A DNA stretch of 64,000 nucleotides, from contig CM034108.1 in NCBI GenBank assembly GCA_019914945.1, positions 8,868,280-8,932,279 on the forward strand. The letters are read 5' to 3'. Each line of letters starts with the position of its first letter. The first letter of the stretch is position 1. Under the pieces are notes generated by a model. The model ran no database searches. It saw nothing but the letters and a program-made list of their open reading frames with translations, and was not told the origin of the DNA. The position numbers and the translations under genes were made by a program. Shown in pieces: positions 21,604 through 31,734 of this stretch. Source of the stretch: Typha latifolia. Its lineage: Eukaryota > Streptophyta > Magnoliopsida > Poales > Typhaceae.

Positions 21604-22947
21604 ACTCCCGATCGGTTTAGTACATCAATGACCGGGGATGAAACGCTCATCACATCGAAAGCTAAGGCCCTTCGCTCTTCACTCCTCTACCTGGGCAGGT
21701 GTGAGAGTTCGAACGGGGGGTCTTGTGCCTCCTCTAATATCGAAAGAAGGTCTCAAAGGTGGTCGGGGTCTAGTGCTCGCAGCTATTATTTTTGAACCCA
21801 TAGAATTTCTAGCCAACGTTCTAGATGCAAACTGCCCATCTCGGTTGCCCCGATTTGTTTTTGCTGCCATTTTTAGAGCCTTATGCTTTTTCTCCATTCT
21901 CACAGCCTTCTTAAAGGCCTCCTCAAGAGTAGTAGGACAAAGAGCATGAACATCCACTTGTATCTCATCCCGCAGCCCTGAAAAATATGTTCTCATCAAT
22001 GTCAATTCAGGCTAAGGTGGCTCACAATGACTACTAACTCTTTCAAAGTTAGCTTGGTACTCCAATACGGTTGTCCTCTGAACTATCTTGCTTAATGTGA
22101 CAGTAAAATTTTCATATGTTGCTGTCCCAAATCTGCGTATAATCCTCCTACAAAAATCAGCCCATCCGATAAATCCACCACCACGAAGAACTGATCTATA
22201 GTAATGCAATGTCGTTCCTTGGAGGTGAAAGCTTGCCATCTAGACTTTTGCATCTTCCGCTGTACCTTGACAATCAAAATATTGTTCAACTTGAAACACC
22301 CAATTCGTTGGATCACTACCTTAGAATTTTGGAAGTCCAAGCGTGCGGTTCTCCCCCGAATAGAGCTGTCGGGTTCGCAAAAGATTCTTGGTTCAGGTCT
22401 AAACCTTTGTGCAAGTTGATCCCCTTCTCTAAATCTTTGAGCACGTCTATCACCATCTCCAAAGGGATCAACCTCATCCTCAAAGTGCCAATCCTCCTCA
22501 TCGACGAAGCGCACTGATGCTGCACGCCTCTCAGGTTCCATCACCGCCGATCTTGGGTTTTGCAACAGAGGTGGGGAATGATGTGTAGGCATAGGTAAAA
22601 AGGGGTCATTGACACTCGCATGATGTACCTGGACTTGTGGGGGTATCAGTTCAATGAGGTCCCATTGCTGGTCCTTCTTGAAACTCCGATCGGCGTCGAG
22701 GAGATGACGAATCAAATAAATTCATGACATATTCCTTGAAATCATTGTGATCCTTTTGAATTGAGTCAACTCTATGCATCAATGTATGGTACATGCCCCT
22801 AAGTTCATCCATATTCGCACTCATGGACGTTGGTTGACTCGGTCCTGCCGTGGTCGCTCCAAAAGAATCGGCCTCACGGTTAGGGTCATCGTGGATTGAG
22901 TCTTCTCTTGTCGGTGTGCTCTCCATAGGTCTCCTTGTTGATGTCAT
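21604..22947 (-). pseudogene. C1 gag
   Basis: The gag start (MTSTRRPMESTPTRED) is at 22947 on the minus strand, within an open frame down to 22651. Later parts include LDFQNSKVVIQRIG, ALHWF-type capsid sequence around 22240 and a zinc knuckle near 21640 (FRCDERFIPGH, then a stop codon before the last Cys). At least three frameshifts or stops break the gene. C2 has a stop at the same zinc-knuckle codon. Confidence 0.8.
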
Positions 22948-22988
22948 CTTCCTTTTTTCAAACATTAATGGGGGTCTGAGGTTAGCCT

Positions 22989-23019
22989 GCTCTAATACCA
23001 ATGATAAGCTCTGATACCA
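22989..23019 (-). promoter_or_regulatory. C1 double primer-binding site
   Basis: Reverse complements of the tRNA-iMet site lie at 22989-23000 (TGGTATTAGAGC on the minus strand) and 23008-23019 (TGGTATCAGAGC), 19 bp apart. The second is inside the LTR end, and an LTR-like terminus (TTATCA) separates the two. Confidence 0.75.
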
Positions 23020-23734
23020 CTTGATAGGTTCTCGAACTAAAGATAGGCTACGCAATGATTCCTTCAAGATCTAGATGTATTACAAGAATTAGTCCACATA
23101 ACTGTGGGAAAATATTCGTCAGATATTCTCCGGCAGTCAGCAAATTATGAAACTAATTGGGTTAGATCATAACTTCCTGATCTACAACTGTCGTGTTTAC
23201 GCCCTTTGTAGATTCGAACTGTATTAGGGACTAAAATATGGAATAACGTGGGTGAAAGTGCTGGTGACAGGTGGAGTGGATGTTAGGGTTATGGATGGGT
23301 ATGGAGATGAAGGTGGATGGTGGATGTGATTAAAGGAAGTAGACAAAGGGAACGAAGTGGTCGAGATCCCAAAGAAGAGGGTGGCTCGATAGTCGAGAGA
23401 GATTAAAAGTTGGGAGAAACCTTGCCAACTGTTGAGGTGGAAGGATGGTGAAGAGGGAGGAGAGAGATTAGGGTAGATAGATGATAGAGAGGCAAGAAAT
23501 CAATATTCCAATAGCCTAATGAATTTGGCTGCCATCCACATATATATAGAGGCTAGCCAATAAGTCCTAAAATAATGTAACCGTAATTCTAGAAGATTCC
23601 CGCCGATTACGTTCGAACGCGCCCGATCGCGTTCGAACGCACCAAGAGACGTTCTCTGTATGTGCGAATGCGATGCAGGCGTTCGAACTCGCCCCACCTA
23701 ATGTAGTAAGAAAAGATCCTAACTAAATGTATCA
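23002..23734 (-). repeat. C1 5' LTR (733 bp)
   Basis: Read on the minus strand it starts TGATACATTTAG at 23734 and ends TTATCA at 23002. It keeps TTCGAACGC copies around 23610-23690 and a TATATATA box near 23540, but has lost about 100 bp after the first 35 bp when compared with C2. Confidence 0.8.
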
Positions 23735-25051
23735 CTGTGCCAGAGTGTGTATACGCCGTGCCATAAATTATGGAAGACTCCTTTGATTAGTTCGAATGAT
23801 GAATCGCTTACCAATTAAATAAGGCTCCACTTTGTCATCGTATGCAGTATTACCAACATCTCTCTCTCATAAGTCAATAATTGCTGAGATTTTTGTGATA
23901 AAGTCTTAATAAGAAAGGCTATGGGATGTCCTCCTTGCATTAATACCGCTCCTATGCCAACTCCCGACGCATCACATTCCAGAATGAACTCATTTGTGAA
24001 GTTCGGTAGCGCTAGAACGGGCGCCGTTGTAATTGTTGTTTTCAGTTTTTCAAAGGCTATAGTGGCTTCATCCGTCCATCTAAATGAGTTTTTCTTCAAT
24101 AAAGAAGTGAGAGGAGCAGCAATCTTGCCATACTCGGCAATGAAGTGGAGATAACATTCGGTTAGCCCTAAAAATTCTCTCAATCTTGTGGTGGTAGTAA
24201 GAATAGGCCAAGCAGTCATGCATGCAACCTTTTGAGGATCCACTGCTACACCTTCCGCTGAGATAATGTAGCATAAATACTCCACTTGTGGTACTCCCCA
24301 TAGGCACTTGGACTTCTTGATCTTTGATTGGTTTTGCTTCAACAAATTCAGCACATCCTCTATATGCCGCTAATGCTCCAATTCAGTACTACTATACACT
24401 AAAATATCGTCAAAGAATACCAAGACATACATTCACAATAGAGGCTGAAATATATCATACACGAGGCCTTGAAAGGTAGATGGAGCATTGATAAGACCAA
24501 AAGGCATCACTAGGAACTCGTAATGCCCGTCCGAAGTCTGAAATGCAGTTTTGTGCATATTCGTCGGGTGAACTATAATTTGATGATACCCGGCCCTCAA
24601 GTGAAGCTTGCTGAATATAGTCGCCCCTGCAAGTTCGTCCAGTAGTTCCTCTATAACCGGTAATAGCATTTACTGCCCGATAGTCAACACAAAAATGCCA
24701 TGTCTCGTCCTTTTTTTGCACCAATAGCACGGGGGATGAGTATGAGTTATGACTTGGTTGAATAAGGCCTTGCTCCAACATCTCAGCTACCATCTTGGAG
24801 ATAATTTTCTTTTGCACATGTGGATACTGATATGGCCTCACATTTGCTGGTGCAGCCTCGGGCACATTCTCTATGCGATGGTACGCCGCTCTACTCGGTG
24901 GCAACTCTTGTGGCTCCTCAAATAGTCCAGAAAAGTTATCTAATAAATTAGACAATTCAATTATAGTACCTGAACTCATTTGAGGCTCATCTCCTACTTG
25001 TCCTAACTGAAGAAGATAGGCCAAATCATACGCATAAGGTAGCCCCACCAT
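23735..25051 (-). pseudogene. C0 RNase H and reverse transcriptase
   Basis: Minus strand: RT N-terminus ([31 protein letters not shown]), palm ([25 protein letters not shown]), catalytic [15 protein letters not shown] region near 24410, then RNase H (ECDASGVGIGAVLMQGG, TYEREML). Frames are interrupted near 24660, 24430 and 24360, and the RNase H end is cut by C1 at 23734. Confidence 0.82.
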
Positions 25052-25438
25052 CAGCTACATCGCTGGAATCAGCGAAGAATGAATGCCATCAAGCTGCACA
25101 TCTTTGTTTCCTTGTTTAAATTTTATCCACATGCTCCGAAAATCAAATATGACGGGTCCCAAGCTTTGTAACCACTGAGTGCCAAGGACAATGTCCGCTC
25201 CTCGTGGCGCCAATGGATACAAGTCCACAATGATGTCATGTCCTTGCACCCGTATACCGACCCGACAACACAAGCTCTCCGCCTTAAGCTTCGTGCCATC
25301 TCCAATAGCAATGTCAAACCCTGTGGTCGATTCAGCATCCAAACCTAATCTCCTCACTAACCTCTCATCTAGAAAGTTATGTGTACTCCCCGAATCAATG
25401 AGGATGTGCACACAATGCTTTCTGACAAGTTCGTCCTG
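25052..25438 (-). pseudogene. C0 protease (partial)
   Basis: The minus strand carries ELVRKHCVHILIDSGSTHNF, with the IDSG catalytic motif intact, and GADIVLGTQWLQSL. The upstream part is lost at 25438, where the A2 LTR starts. Confidence 0.82.
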
Positions 25439-26328
25439 ATACAATTCGGACTTCACCGATGTCGTCTCGAGCACGGATACTCTTTAGGGGTTTTCTTTGT
25501 TTCTTGTTTTAATGTTTAATTCCTAGGAAAATAAGTTTTCTATAAGTCGCGTTCGAACGCGGTTGTGAATGCGGCTGTGAACGCCTACATCACGTCTAGA
25601 GAGTGTGAATTGTGCGTTCGAATATCGCATTTGAACGCACTGTGAATGCCTGTATCGTGTTTGCAAATCCAAAGAAGTGGGAAACAGGTGCGTTCGGTCA
25701 CGCGTTCGAATGCTTGCATCGTGTTCGCAAATCCAAAGAAGAACGAACTAGGTGCGTTCGAACGCGAGTGGGCGCGTTCGAACGCGGTCGGCGATAATGT
25801 ACTATTTAGGGTTAATTTTGAATTGTTTGGTTAGCCTCTAAAGAATGTGGATGGCAACCATAGAGTCATTATTGAATAATTGAGTTTTGCCTTGCCTCCT
25901 TCGTCTTCTTCTCTCTAGTCCCATAGGAGTGGCTCTCTCCTCCCCTTTCTTCCAATCTATCCAACACTTGCCCTAACCCTTCCATCAACCATAACCCTTC
26001 CACCACCGCTTTTCACCGGTGTCACCCCCATTAACGCTGATCCACCCCCAACTACCATCATCTAGGATCTCATACCTCCATCCACGGATCCTAATCAAAC
26101 CCCCTGATGTTCATCCACTAATTGAACGATATCTCGAGATCTCCACATCTAATCCGATTGAAACTTGATTTGTTCAAAAGCTCTTTTCTGGGGATACAAC
26201 ATATCCAAATTTCACATCGATCCGACGGCGATACCTTTGGGATCTATTTACAAAATTCCGTGGCAGAATCAGTCCAGATCTGAGAATTGGAAGAGATCAA
26301 ACCTTAGCCAAAAGGGGAGATCGTATCA
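25439..26328 (+). repeat. A2 5' LTR (890 bp)
   Basis: It starts TGATACAATTCGG and ends GATCGTATCA. It carries the palindrome cluster (about 25548-25790) but its TATA position is degenerate (CCTCTAAAG near 25836). A single degenerate primer-binding site (TAGTGTTAGAGC) follows at 26331, with no tandem array. Confidence 0.82.
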
Positions 26329-26369
26329 AACTAGTGTTAGAGCCAACGTTCCTTGAACATGCGCTTCTT

Positions 26370-27889
26370 ATGATGACAACCAGAGCCATGGCTGCACGGC
26401 GAGATAATGAAGAAGAGATTCTCCCAATATAGGAGGAGGAACACGATGCGAGTCCACTCCCATGAACCCACCATCGACGACACGATGCGAGTCCACTCCC
26501 ATGAACCCACCATCACCGGTTCAGAATTTGAAATCACAAGAGCCACTACTGCCACCACCCTATGGGCAGAGGCAAGCAAGGATGGTTCCACCAGGCCCAG
26601 TTGCAGGTGAACCCATCCGACGAGCGAACCACTATAGAGATCACCTTGGAGATCAAGATCAATGGGCGAGTCAATACGATCCAGAACCACGGCGAGTTAA
26701 TCAAAACCGAAGGAGGGATCATCAACCCTTCATGGTGCATCCTCCTCCAGTTAGACAAGGACTTGGACATGATCCGGAACGAGACAACAGCATCCGTCGA
26801 CAAATCGTGCGTCTCAAATTTCCCAAGTTCAAAGGTGGCGATCCGATCGATTGGTTATATAGGGCGGAGCAATTCTTCACATACCAAGGTACGGCGAAAG
26901 AATACAAAGTGACGCTTGCGAGCTTCCACGTTGAAGATGCGGCGCTTCATTGGTTTCGAGCAGCCAATGCCATTGAGGCTATCGAAACTTGGGCTGACTT
27001 TTGCACCAATATCACATGATGATTTGGAGCGTTAGGGTATGAAGACTTCGATGCTCTCCTCTCAAAGACGGTGCAAAAGACCACGATTGGAGCATACCAA
27101 GAAGAATTTGAGAGGATAAGTAGGAGATGTCATCCCCTATGGACGGATCAACAACTTCGCAGCACCTTCATCTCCGTGTTGCGGGGTAACATACAAGCCG
27201 ACGTGAGGGCTTTAAGGCCTAGAACTTTAAAGGAGGCTTTCCAAGATGCGGTGCTCATAGAAGACAAACATAGGGCCATGAAGTTACACCTGAAATAGAA
27301 TTGGACGAACCATGGAAGCCGCAATCAAGCTCAACCAACCATAGCGGTAGGAAATATTACCAGTGTATTAAGGACCGCTGTTGCAATGGTGCTTCCTCGA
27401 GCACTCTTGAAGCCATCCGAAGATGTGAAGTACGCACCTAGAGGTCCGGGACGAGCACTCACACCTGCTCAAGTGGAGGAACGAAGGGCCAAAAGCATAT
27501 GCTTTCGTTGTGATGAGATGTTTATACTCGGACATCGCTGCGCTAAACCAATGGGATCAGTGATGCTAATAGATGGATTGGAGGATGTGGAGGATGAGTT
27601 TGTAGCTGAAGATGAAGGTGTAGCTGGACATCAAGGAGAAGTAGCTGAGGAGCAACCCGTGGAGGGCATGATAGCCGAAATCTCCTTCCATGCCTATTCA
27701 AGGACATCTGCGCCAAAGACTTTGTAGGTGAACGGTGTAGTCAAGAAAACCATAGTGAGAATCTTGATTGACACTAGGTCCACCCACAACTTTATTGACA
27801 AGAGGCTCCTTAAGAAGATTGGGCTCGAGTCGGAACCCACGAAAGGGTTCGATGTGACGATTGAAGATGGCACCACATTGCGAGCGGAT
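26370..27889 (+). pseudogene. A2 gag and protease start
   Basis: Gag begins near 26370 (MMTTRAMAARRDNEEE) and meets TAG about 60 bp later. A 45-bp-scale repeat of a His-Glu-Pro-Thr coding phrase lies at 26445-26520. Conserved gag blocks (RLKFPKFKGGDPIDWLYR, ALHWFRAANA) and the zinc knuckle CFRCDEMFILGHRC follow, with stops at 27017, 27296 and 27725. The protease motif reads LIDTRSTHNFID: the Gly of DTG is replaced by Arg, which would inactivate the enzyme. Confidence 0.82.
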
Positions 27890-28020
27890 TTGAACCCGCA
27901 AAATTTCCAGCCAGCATTCTAGGCGCAAACCGCCTATCTCGATTGCCCCAACTTGTTTTCGCTGCCATCTTGAGAGTCTTATGCTTTTGCTCCATTCTCA
28001 CGGTCTTCTCAAAGGCTTCC

Positions 28021-28815
28021 TGATACGATTCGGACTTCACCGACGTCGTCTCGAGCTTGGATTTACCTTAGGATAAGATTGAGTTTTAGGATAAGATTGA
28101 GTTTTAGGATAAGATTGTGTTTTAGGATAAGATTGAGTTTTAGGATAAGATTGTGTTTTAGGATAAGATTGAGTTGTTGGTTAGCCTATAAAAGTATGTG
28201 TAGGGCAACCAAAATTAGGAATTGATTATTGAGAATTGAGTTTGCCTTGCCTCCTTCGTCTTCTTCGCTCCCGTTCCCTCAATCTCCCGGCGACGCCGCT
28301 TCTAATCTCCCTCGACAGGCCAATCACCCTAGTCCCTTAGGAGTGGCCCTCTTCTCCCCCTTCTTCCAATTTATCCATCGCTATCCCTAACCTTTCCATC
28401 ATCCATAACCCTTCCACCATCACTTTTACACCGGTGCCACCCTATCAACACCGGCCCTCCACAATCCACCATTACCCAGGATTTCGTGCCTTCATCCACG
28501 GAATCCAAAAACAGAGTATCCTGACGTTCGTCTACTAAACGAACGATATCTCGAGATCCCCAACTCCGATTCGCCTGAAACTAGATCCGTTGGAAAGCTC
28601 TTTTCCGGGTCTACAACATATCAAAATTTCACAGTGATCCAACGGCGGGATATTTCGGGATCTTATCTTAAAGTTCCGTGCAAGATCGTAACAATCTGGT
28701 ATCAGAGCCATAGCACCAAAAGAGGGTTCGTATCAAGCTGGTATCAGAGCCTATAGCCGAGGAAGGATCGTATCAAGCTGGTATCAGAGCCTATAGCCGA
28801 GGAAGGATCGTAACA
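28021..28815 (+). mobile_element. A4: solo A-family LTR with triple PBS and 18-bp repeat
   Basis: A single LTR (TGATACGATTCGG ... GATCGTAACA) is flanked by CTTCC on both sides (28016-28020, 28816-28820), the signature of LTR-LTR recombination after insertion. Three primer-binding-site copies occur at 28697, 28739 and 28779. In place of the palindrome cluster it has an 18-bp minisatellite. TATAAAAG lies near 28187. Confidence 0.9.
28068..28175 (+). repeat. 18-bp minisatellite, six units
   Basis: Six head-to-tail 18-bp units of TTAGGATAAGATTGAGTT (or with TGTT) occupy exactly the U3 position where other A LTRs have the TTCGAACG cluster, 8 to 15 bp before the conserved GTTGGTTAGCC sequence leading to the TATA box. 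Confidence 0.95.
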
Positions 28816-29277
28816 CTTCCTCAAGAGTGGTAGGACATAAAACACGAACATCCGCCTGTATCTCCTTTCGTAGCTCTAAAATAAATGTGCTCATCAATAT
28901 CGGTTCAGGCCAAGGTGTCTCACAATAACTACTAATTCTTTCAAATTCTACTTGGTACTCCAATACCCTCATCCTCTGAACCATCTTGCTTAATGTGGCA
29001 GCAAAATCTTCATATGCCGCTGCCCCAAATCTTTGTATAATCCTCTACAAAAATCAGCCCAACTAATAAATCCTCCACAAATAATAGATCTATACCAATG
29101 CAATGTCGTTCCTTGGAGGTGAAAGCTTGCCATTTCAACCTTTGCATCCTTCGCTGTCCTTTGGTAATCAAAATATTGTTCAACTTGAAACACCCAATCC
29201 ATTGGATCACCGCCTTGGAATTTTGGAAAGTCCAAATGTACGATTTTCCCCCGAATAGCATTGTCGGGCACATGAAA

Positions 29278-30174
29278 TGATGCGATCTCCCCTTTTTGGC
29301 CAAGGCTCGATCTATTCCGATTTGTAGATCTGGATAAGATCTGATATGGAACTTTGGAAATAGATCTCGAAAGATGTCATCGTCGGATCGATGTGAGATT
29401 TAGCCCCATAAAAGAGCTTTCCAAAAAAATCAAATTTTAGGCAAATCGGATGTTGGGAACTCGAGATATCGTCTGATTAGTGGACAAACGTCGGGTAGTT
29501 TGTCTTAGGATCGGTGTATGGAGGCACGAGATCCTAGATGATGGTTGATGGTGGAGGACCGACGTCAATGGGGTGGCACCGATGAGAAAGTGGTGGTGGA
29601 AGGGTTATGGGTGATGGAAGGATTAGGGTAAGTGATGGATAGATTAGAAGAATGGGGGAGGAGAGGGCTGCCCCTAAGGGACTACGATGATTGGCTGGTC
29701 GAGGGAGGTTAAAAGCAGCGTTGCCGGGGAACGAGAGAATGAGAGAGAAGAAGACGAAGGAGGCAAGGCAAAAACTCAATTCATCAATAATGACTCCATA
29801 GTTGCCATCCACACCTTTAGAGGCTAACCAAACAATTCAAAAATAACCCTAAATAGTACATTTTCGCCGACAGCGTTCGAACACGCCCGATCGTGTTCGA
29901 ATGCACAATTTTCGTACTTCTCTGGATTTGCGAACGCGATGTAGGCATTTGTAGGTGCGTTCGAACATTGCGTTCGAATGCACAATTCATGCTCTCTAGA
30001 TGCGCGAACCTATTGCAGGCATTCACAACCGCGTTCGAACGCACTCCACCCGCGTTCGAACATGATATACAGAAAACTTATTTTTTTAAGAATTAAACAC
30101 CGAAACAAGAGACAAAGACACCTCTAAAGTGTACCCACGCTCGAGACGACATCGGTGAAGTCCGAATCATATCA
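29278..30174 (-). mobile_element. A5: solo A-family LTR, minus orientation
   Basis: It is bounded by TGATGCGATC at 29278 and CATATCA at 30174, flanked by TGAAA (29273-29277) and CGAAA (30175-30179), a target duplication with one difference. It has a palindrome cluster at about 29870-30065 and no extra primer-binding-site unit. It sits in C0 gag. Confidence 0.85.
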
Positions 30175-30786
30175 CGAAAGATCCTTAGTTCAAGTCTGAA
30201 CCTATGTGCATGTTGATCTTCTTCTCTAAATCCTTGAGCACGTCCATCACCATCTCCGAAGGGATCAACCTCATCCTCAAAGTGCCAATCCTCCTCATCG
30301 ACGAAGCGCATCGATACCGCGTGCCTCTCGGGTTCCACCACTGCCGGTCTTGGGTTTTGTATCGGAGGTGGGGGATGATGTGTAAGCATAGGTAACATGT
30401 CGCACCTGGACCTGTGGGGTATCGGATCGGTGTGGTTCCACCACTAGTCCTTCTTGAGGTACCGATCTTCGTCAAGGAGATGACGAAGCCGATCGGTTCA
30501 TGACATATACTTTTAGATCATTGTGATCCTTTTGTATTGCATCAACATGCAGCAATGTCTGGAACATGCCCCTAAGTTAATCCGCTAAGCCCATATTCAC
30601 ACCCATGGACGTTGGTTGACTTGGTCCTCCCGTGGTCGCTCCAAAGGAATCGGCCTCACGATTAGGGTTATCGTGGGTCGAGTCTTCCCTTATCGGTGTG
30701 CTCTCTAATGGTCTCCTTATTGATGTCAACTTCATGGTTTCAACCTTTAATGGAGGTCTGAGGTTCAACCTACTCTAATACCAAAT

Positions 30787-31296
30787 TGATGGGTTCTTGT
30801 ACCAAAAGATAGGCTACGAAATGATTCCTTCAAGATTTAGATTTATTACTGGAATCAGTCCAGCAACCGCGGGAAAATATTAGTCAAATATTCTCATGTA
30901 ATCAAAAAAATTACAAAACTAAGTGGATTAGATCTGCAACTCCCTGATATATAGTTTTTGTAGCTCCACAAATTTGAACTACAACTGGGATGAAAACATG
31001 AAAGAACGTGGGTGATGGTGGTGGTGACGGGTGGAGTGGATGTTAGGTTATTGATGATTATGGAGATGAAGGTGGATGGTGGATGTGGTTAAGGGATATA
31101 GACGGAGGGGAAGAAGTGGTCGAGATCCCAAAGAAGAGGACGAATCGACAGTCAAGGGAGATTAGAAGTTAGGAGAGACCTTGCCAAGGGCGTTCGAATG
31201 CGACCCCTACTGCGTTTGAACGCGACCTACAGAAATTTTATTTTAATAAAAATAAACAACTAATGCAGTAAGAAAAGAGCCTAACTAAATGTATCA
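30787..31296 (-). repeat. C0 5' LTR (510 bp, internally deleted)
   Basis: On the minus strand it starts TGATACATTTAG at 31296 and ends CCCATCA at 30787, followed by a degenerate PBS (TTGGTATTAGAGTA, 30771-30784). The promoter part between the palindrome region and the U5-like end is missing (join near 31190). No tandem PBS is present. Confidence 0.78.
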
Positions 31297-31440
31297 CTTG
31301 AACCTGTGACCATATTGGTCAGTATAGTGTGGAATTTTGGCACTCAGGCTTTAGGATATGAGATACAACTGGGATTGGTAAGATATTTTTTAAAATTTAT
31401 GGGATAATTATACTTGGACCATTTTTGAACTATTGCCTAC
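31297..31440. other. Unassigned sequence right of C0
   Basis: No coding frame or recognisable repeat is seen. It begins CTTGA directly after the C0 LTR end; no matching target duplication is visible at the left end of C0 because that end is truncated. Confidence 0.4.
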
Positions 31441-31734
31441 TTTTGTATAAGCTCTCTCATTAATCTTTGGTGGCACTTTGAGTCCTTTAATACACAAACT
31501 GGCTCTACGATCTTTGTCTCCTCCAATGGCTCCGGTACAGCTGATCCAACAACCTCATAATCTCTAATGTGCTCCCTCAGTAATGAAACATTGAAGACAG
31601 GATGAACTCTCGACCTCTCCGGCAGCTCCAAACGATATGCAATTGAACCAATACACTCCAACACCCGAATGCATCCGCGGTCCAGCAGCAAACCGCCTCG
31701 ATTCTCCAACTCTGGATGGCTCTCTGGATCATCC
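31441..31734 (-). pseudogene. C-family integrase scrap (two joined pieces)
   Basis: The minus strand reads an integrase N-terminal phrase (ENRGGLLLDRGCI) joined directly to the C-terminal region (SIAYRLELPERSRVHPVFNV). The catalytic core is therefore deleted. It abuts an oppositely oriented C LTR fragment at 31735. Confidence 0.65.

Larger units (their letters stand above)
1313..23734 (-). mobile_element. C1: second C-family gypsy copy nested in C0
   Basis: The element is bounded by a 3' LTR at 1313-2195 and a 5' LTR at 23002-23734, both with TGATA...TATCA-type termini. The flanks are CTATG (1308-1312) and CTGTG (23735-23739), a plausible 5-bp target duplication with one later change, and they interrupt C0 RNase H at one point. 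Minus-strand order is LTR, PBS, gag, protease, RT (split by D1), RNase H, integrase core, an extra protease-RT-RNase H-LTR segment (split by A1), integrase C-terminus and chromodomain, LTR. The extra segment is not part of a normal element and looks like a filler duplication. Confidence 0.6.
25439..27889 (+). mobile_element. A2: 3'-truncated A-family gypsy element
   Basis: The 5' LTR, leader, gag and start of protease are present. At about 27885-27893 the sequence switches to C0 gag on the other strand, so RT, integrase and the 3' LTR are missing, along with roughly 0.3 kb of C0. No target duplication can be recognised because the right end is a deletion. Confidence 0.8.
27890..30735 (-). pseudogene. 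C0 gag, split by two solo LTRs
   Basis: Three minus-strand blocks are collinear with C1 gag: 30735-30175 (start MKLTSIRRPLESTPIRED), 29277-28821 (HLDFPKFQGGDPMDW, LQGTTLHWYRS) and 28020-27890 (EAFEKTVRMEQKHKTLKMAAK). Solo LTRs A5 and A4 separate them, each with its own target duplication. Internal frameshifts are also present. The zinc knuckle is lost at the A2 breakpoint. Confidence 0.8.
245..31296 (-). mobile_element. C0: old Ty3/gypsy chromovirus-type element hosting the nest
   Basis: Read on the minus strand from the right, the remnants run 5' LTR (30787-31296), degenerate tRNA-iMet PBS, gag (30735 down to 27890), protease (25438-25052), RT and RNase H (25051-23735), then the RNase H tail and integrase (1312-245). 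The 3' LTR is missing. The order is collinear with a normal gypsy element once the inserted elements are removed. Those are C1 (1313-23734), A2 (25439-27889), solo LTR A4 (28021-28815) and solo LTR A5 (29278-30174). This is the oldest layer of the nest. The sequence shows the order and the insertion-site duplications; assigning the two outer halves to one original copy is inference. Confidence 0.65.
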
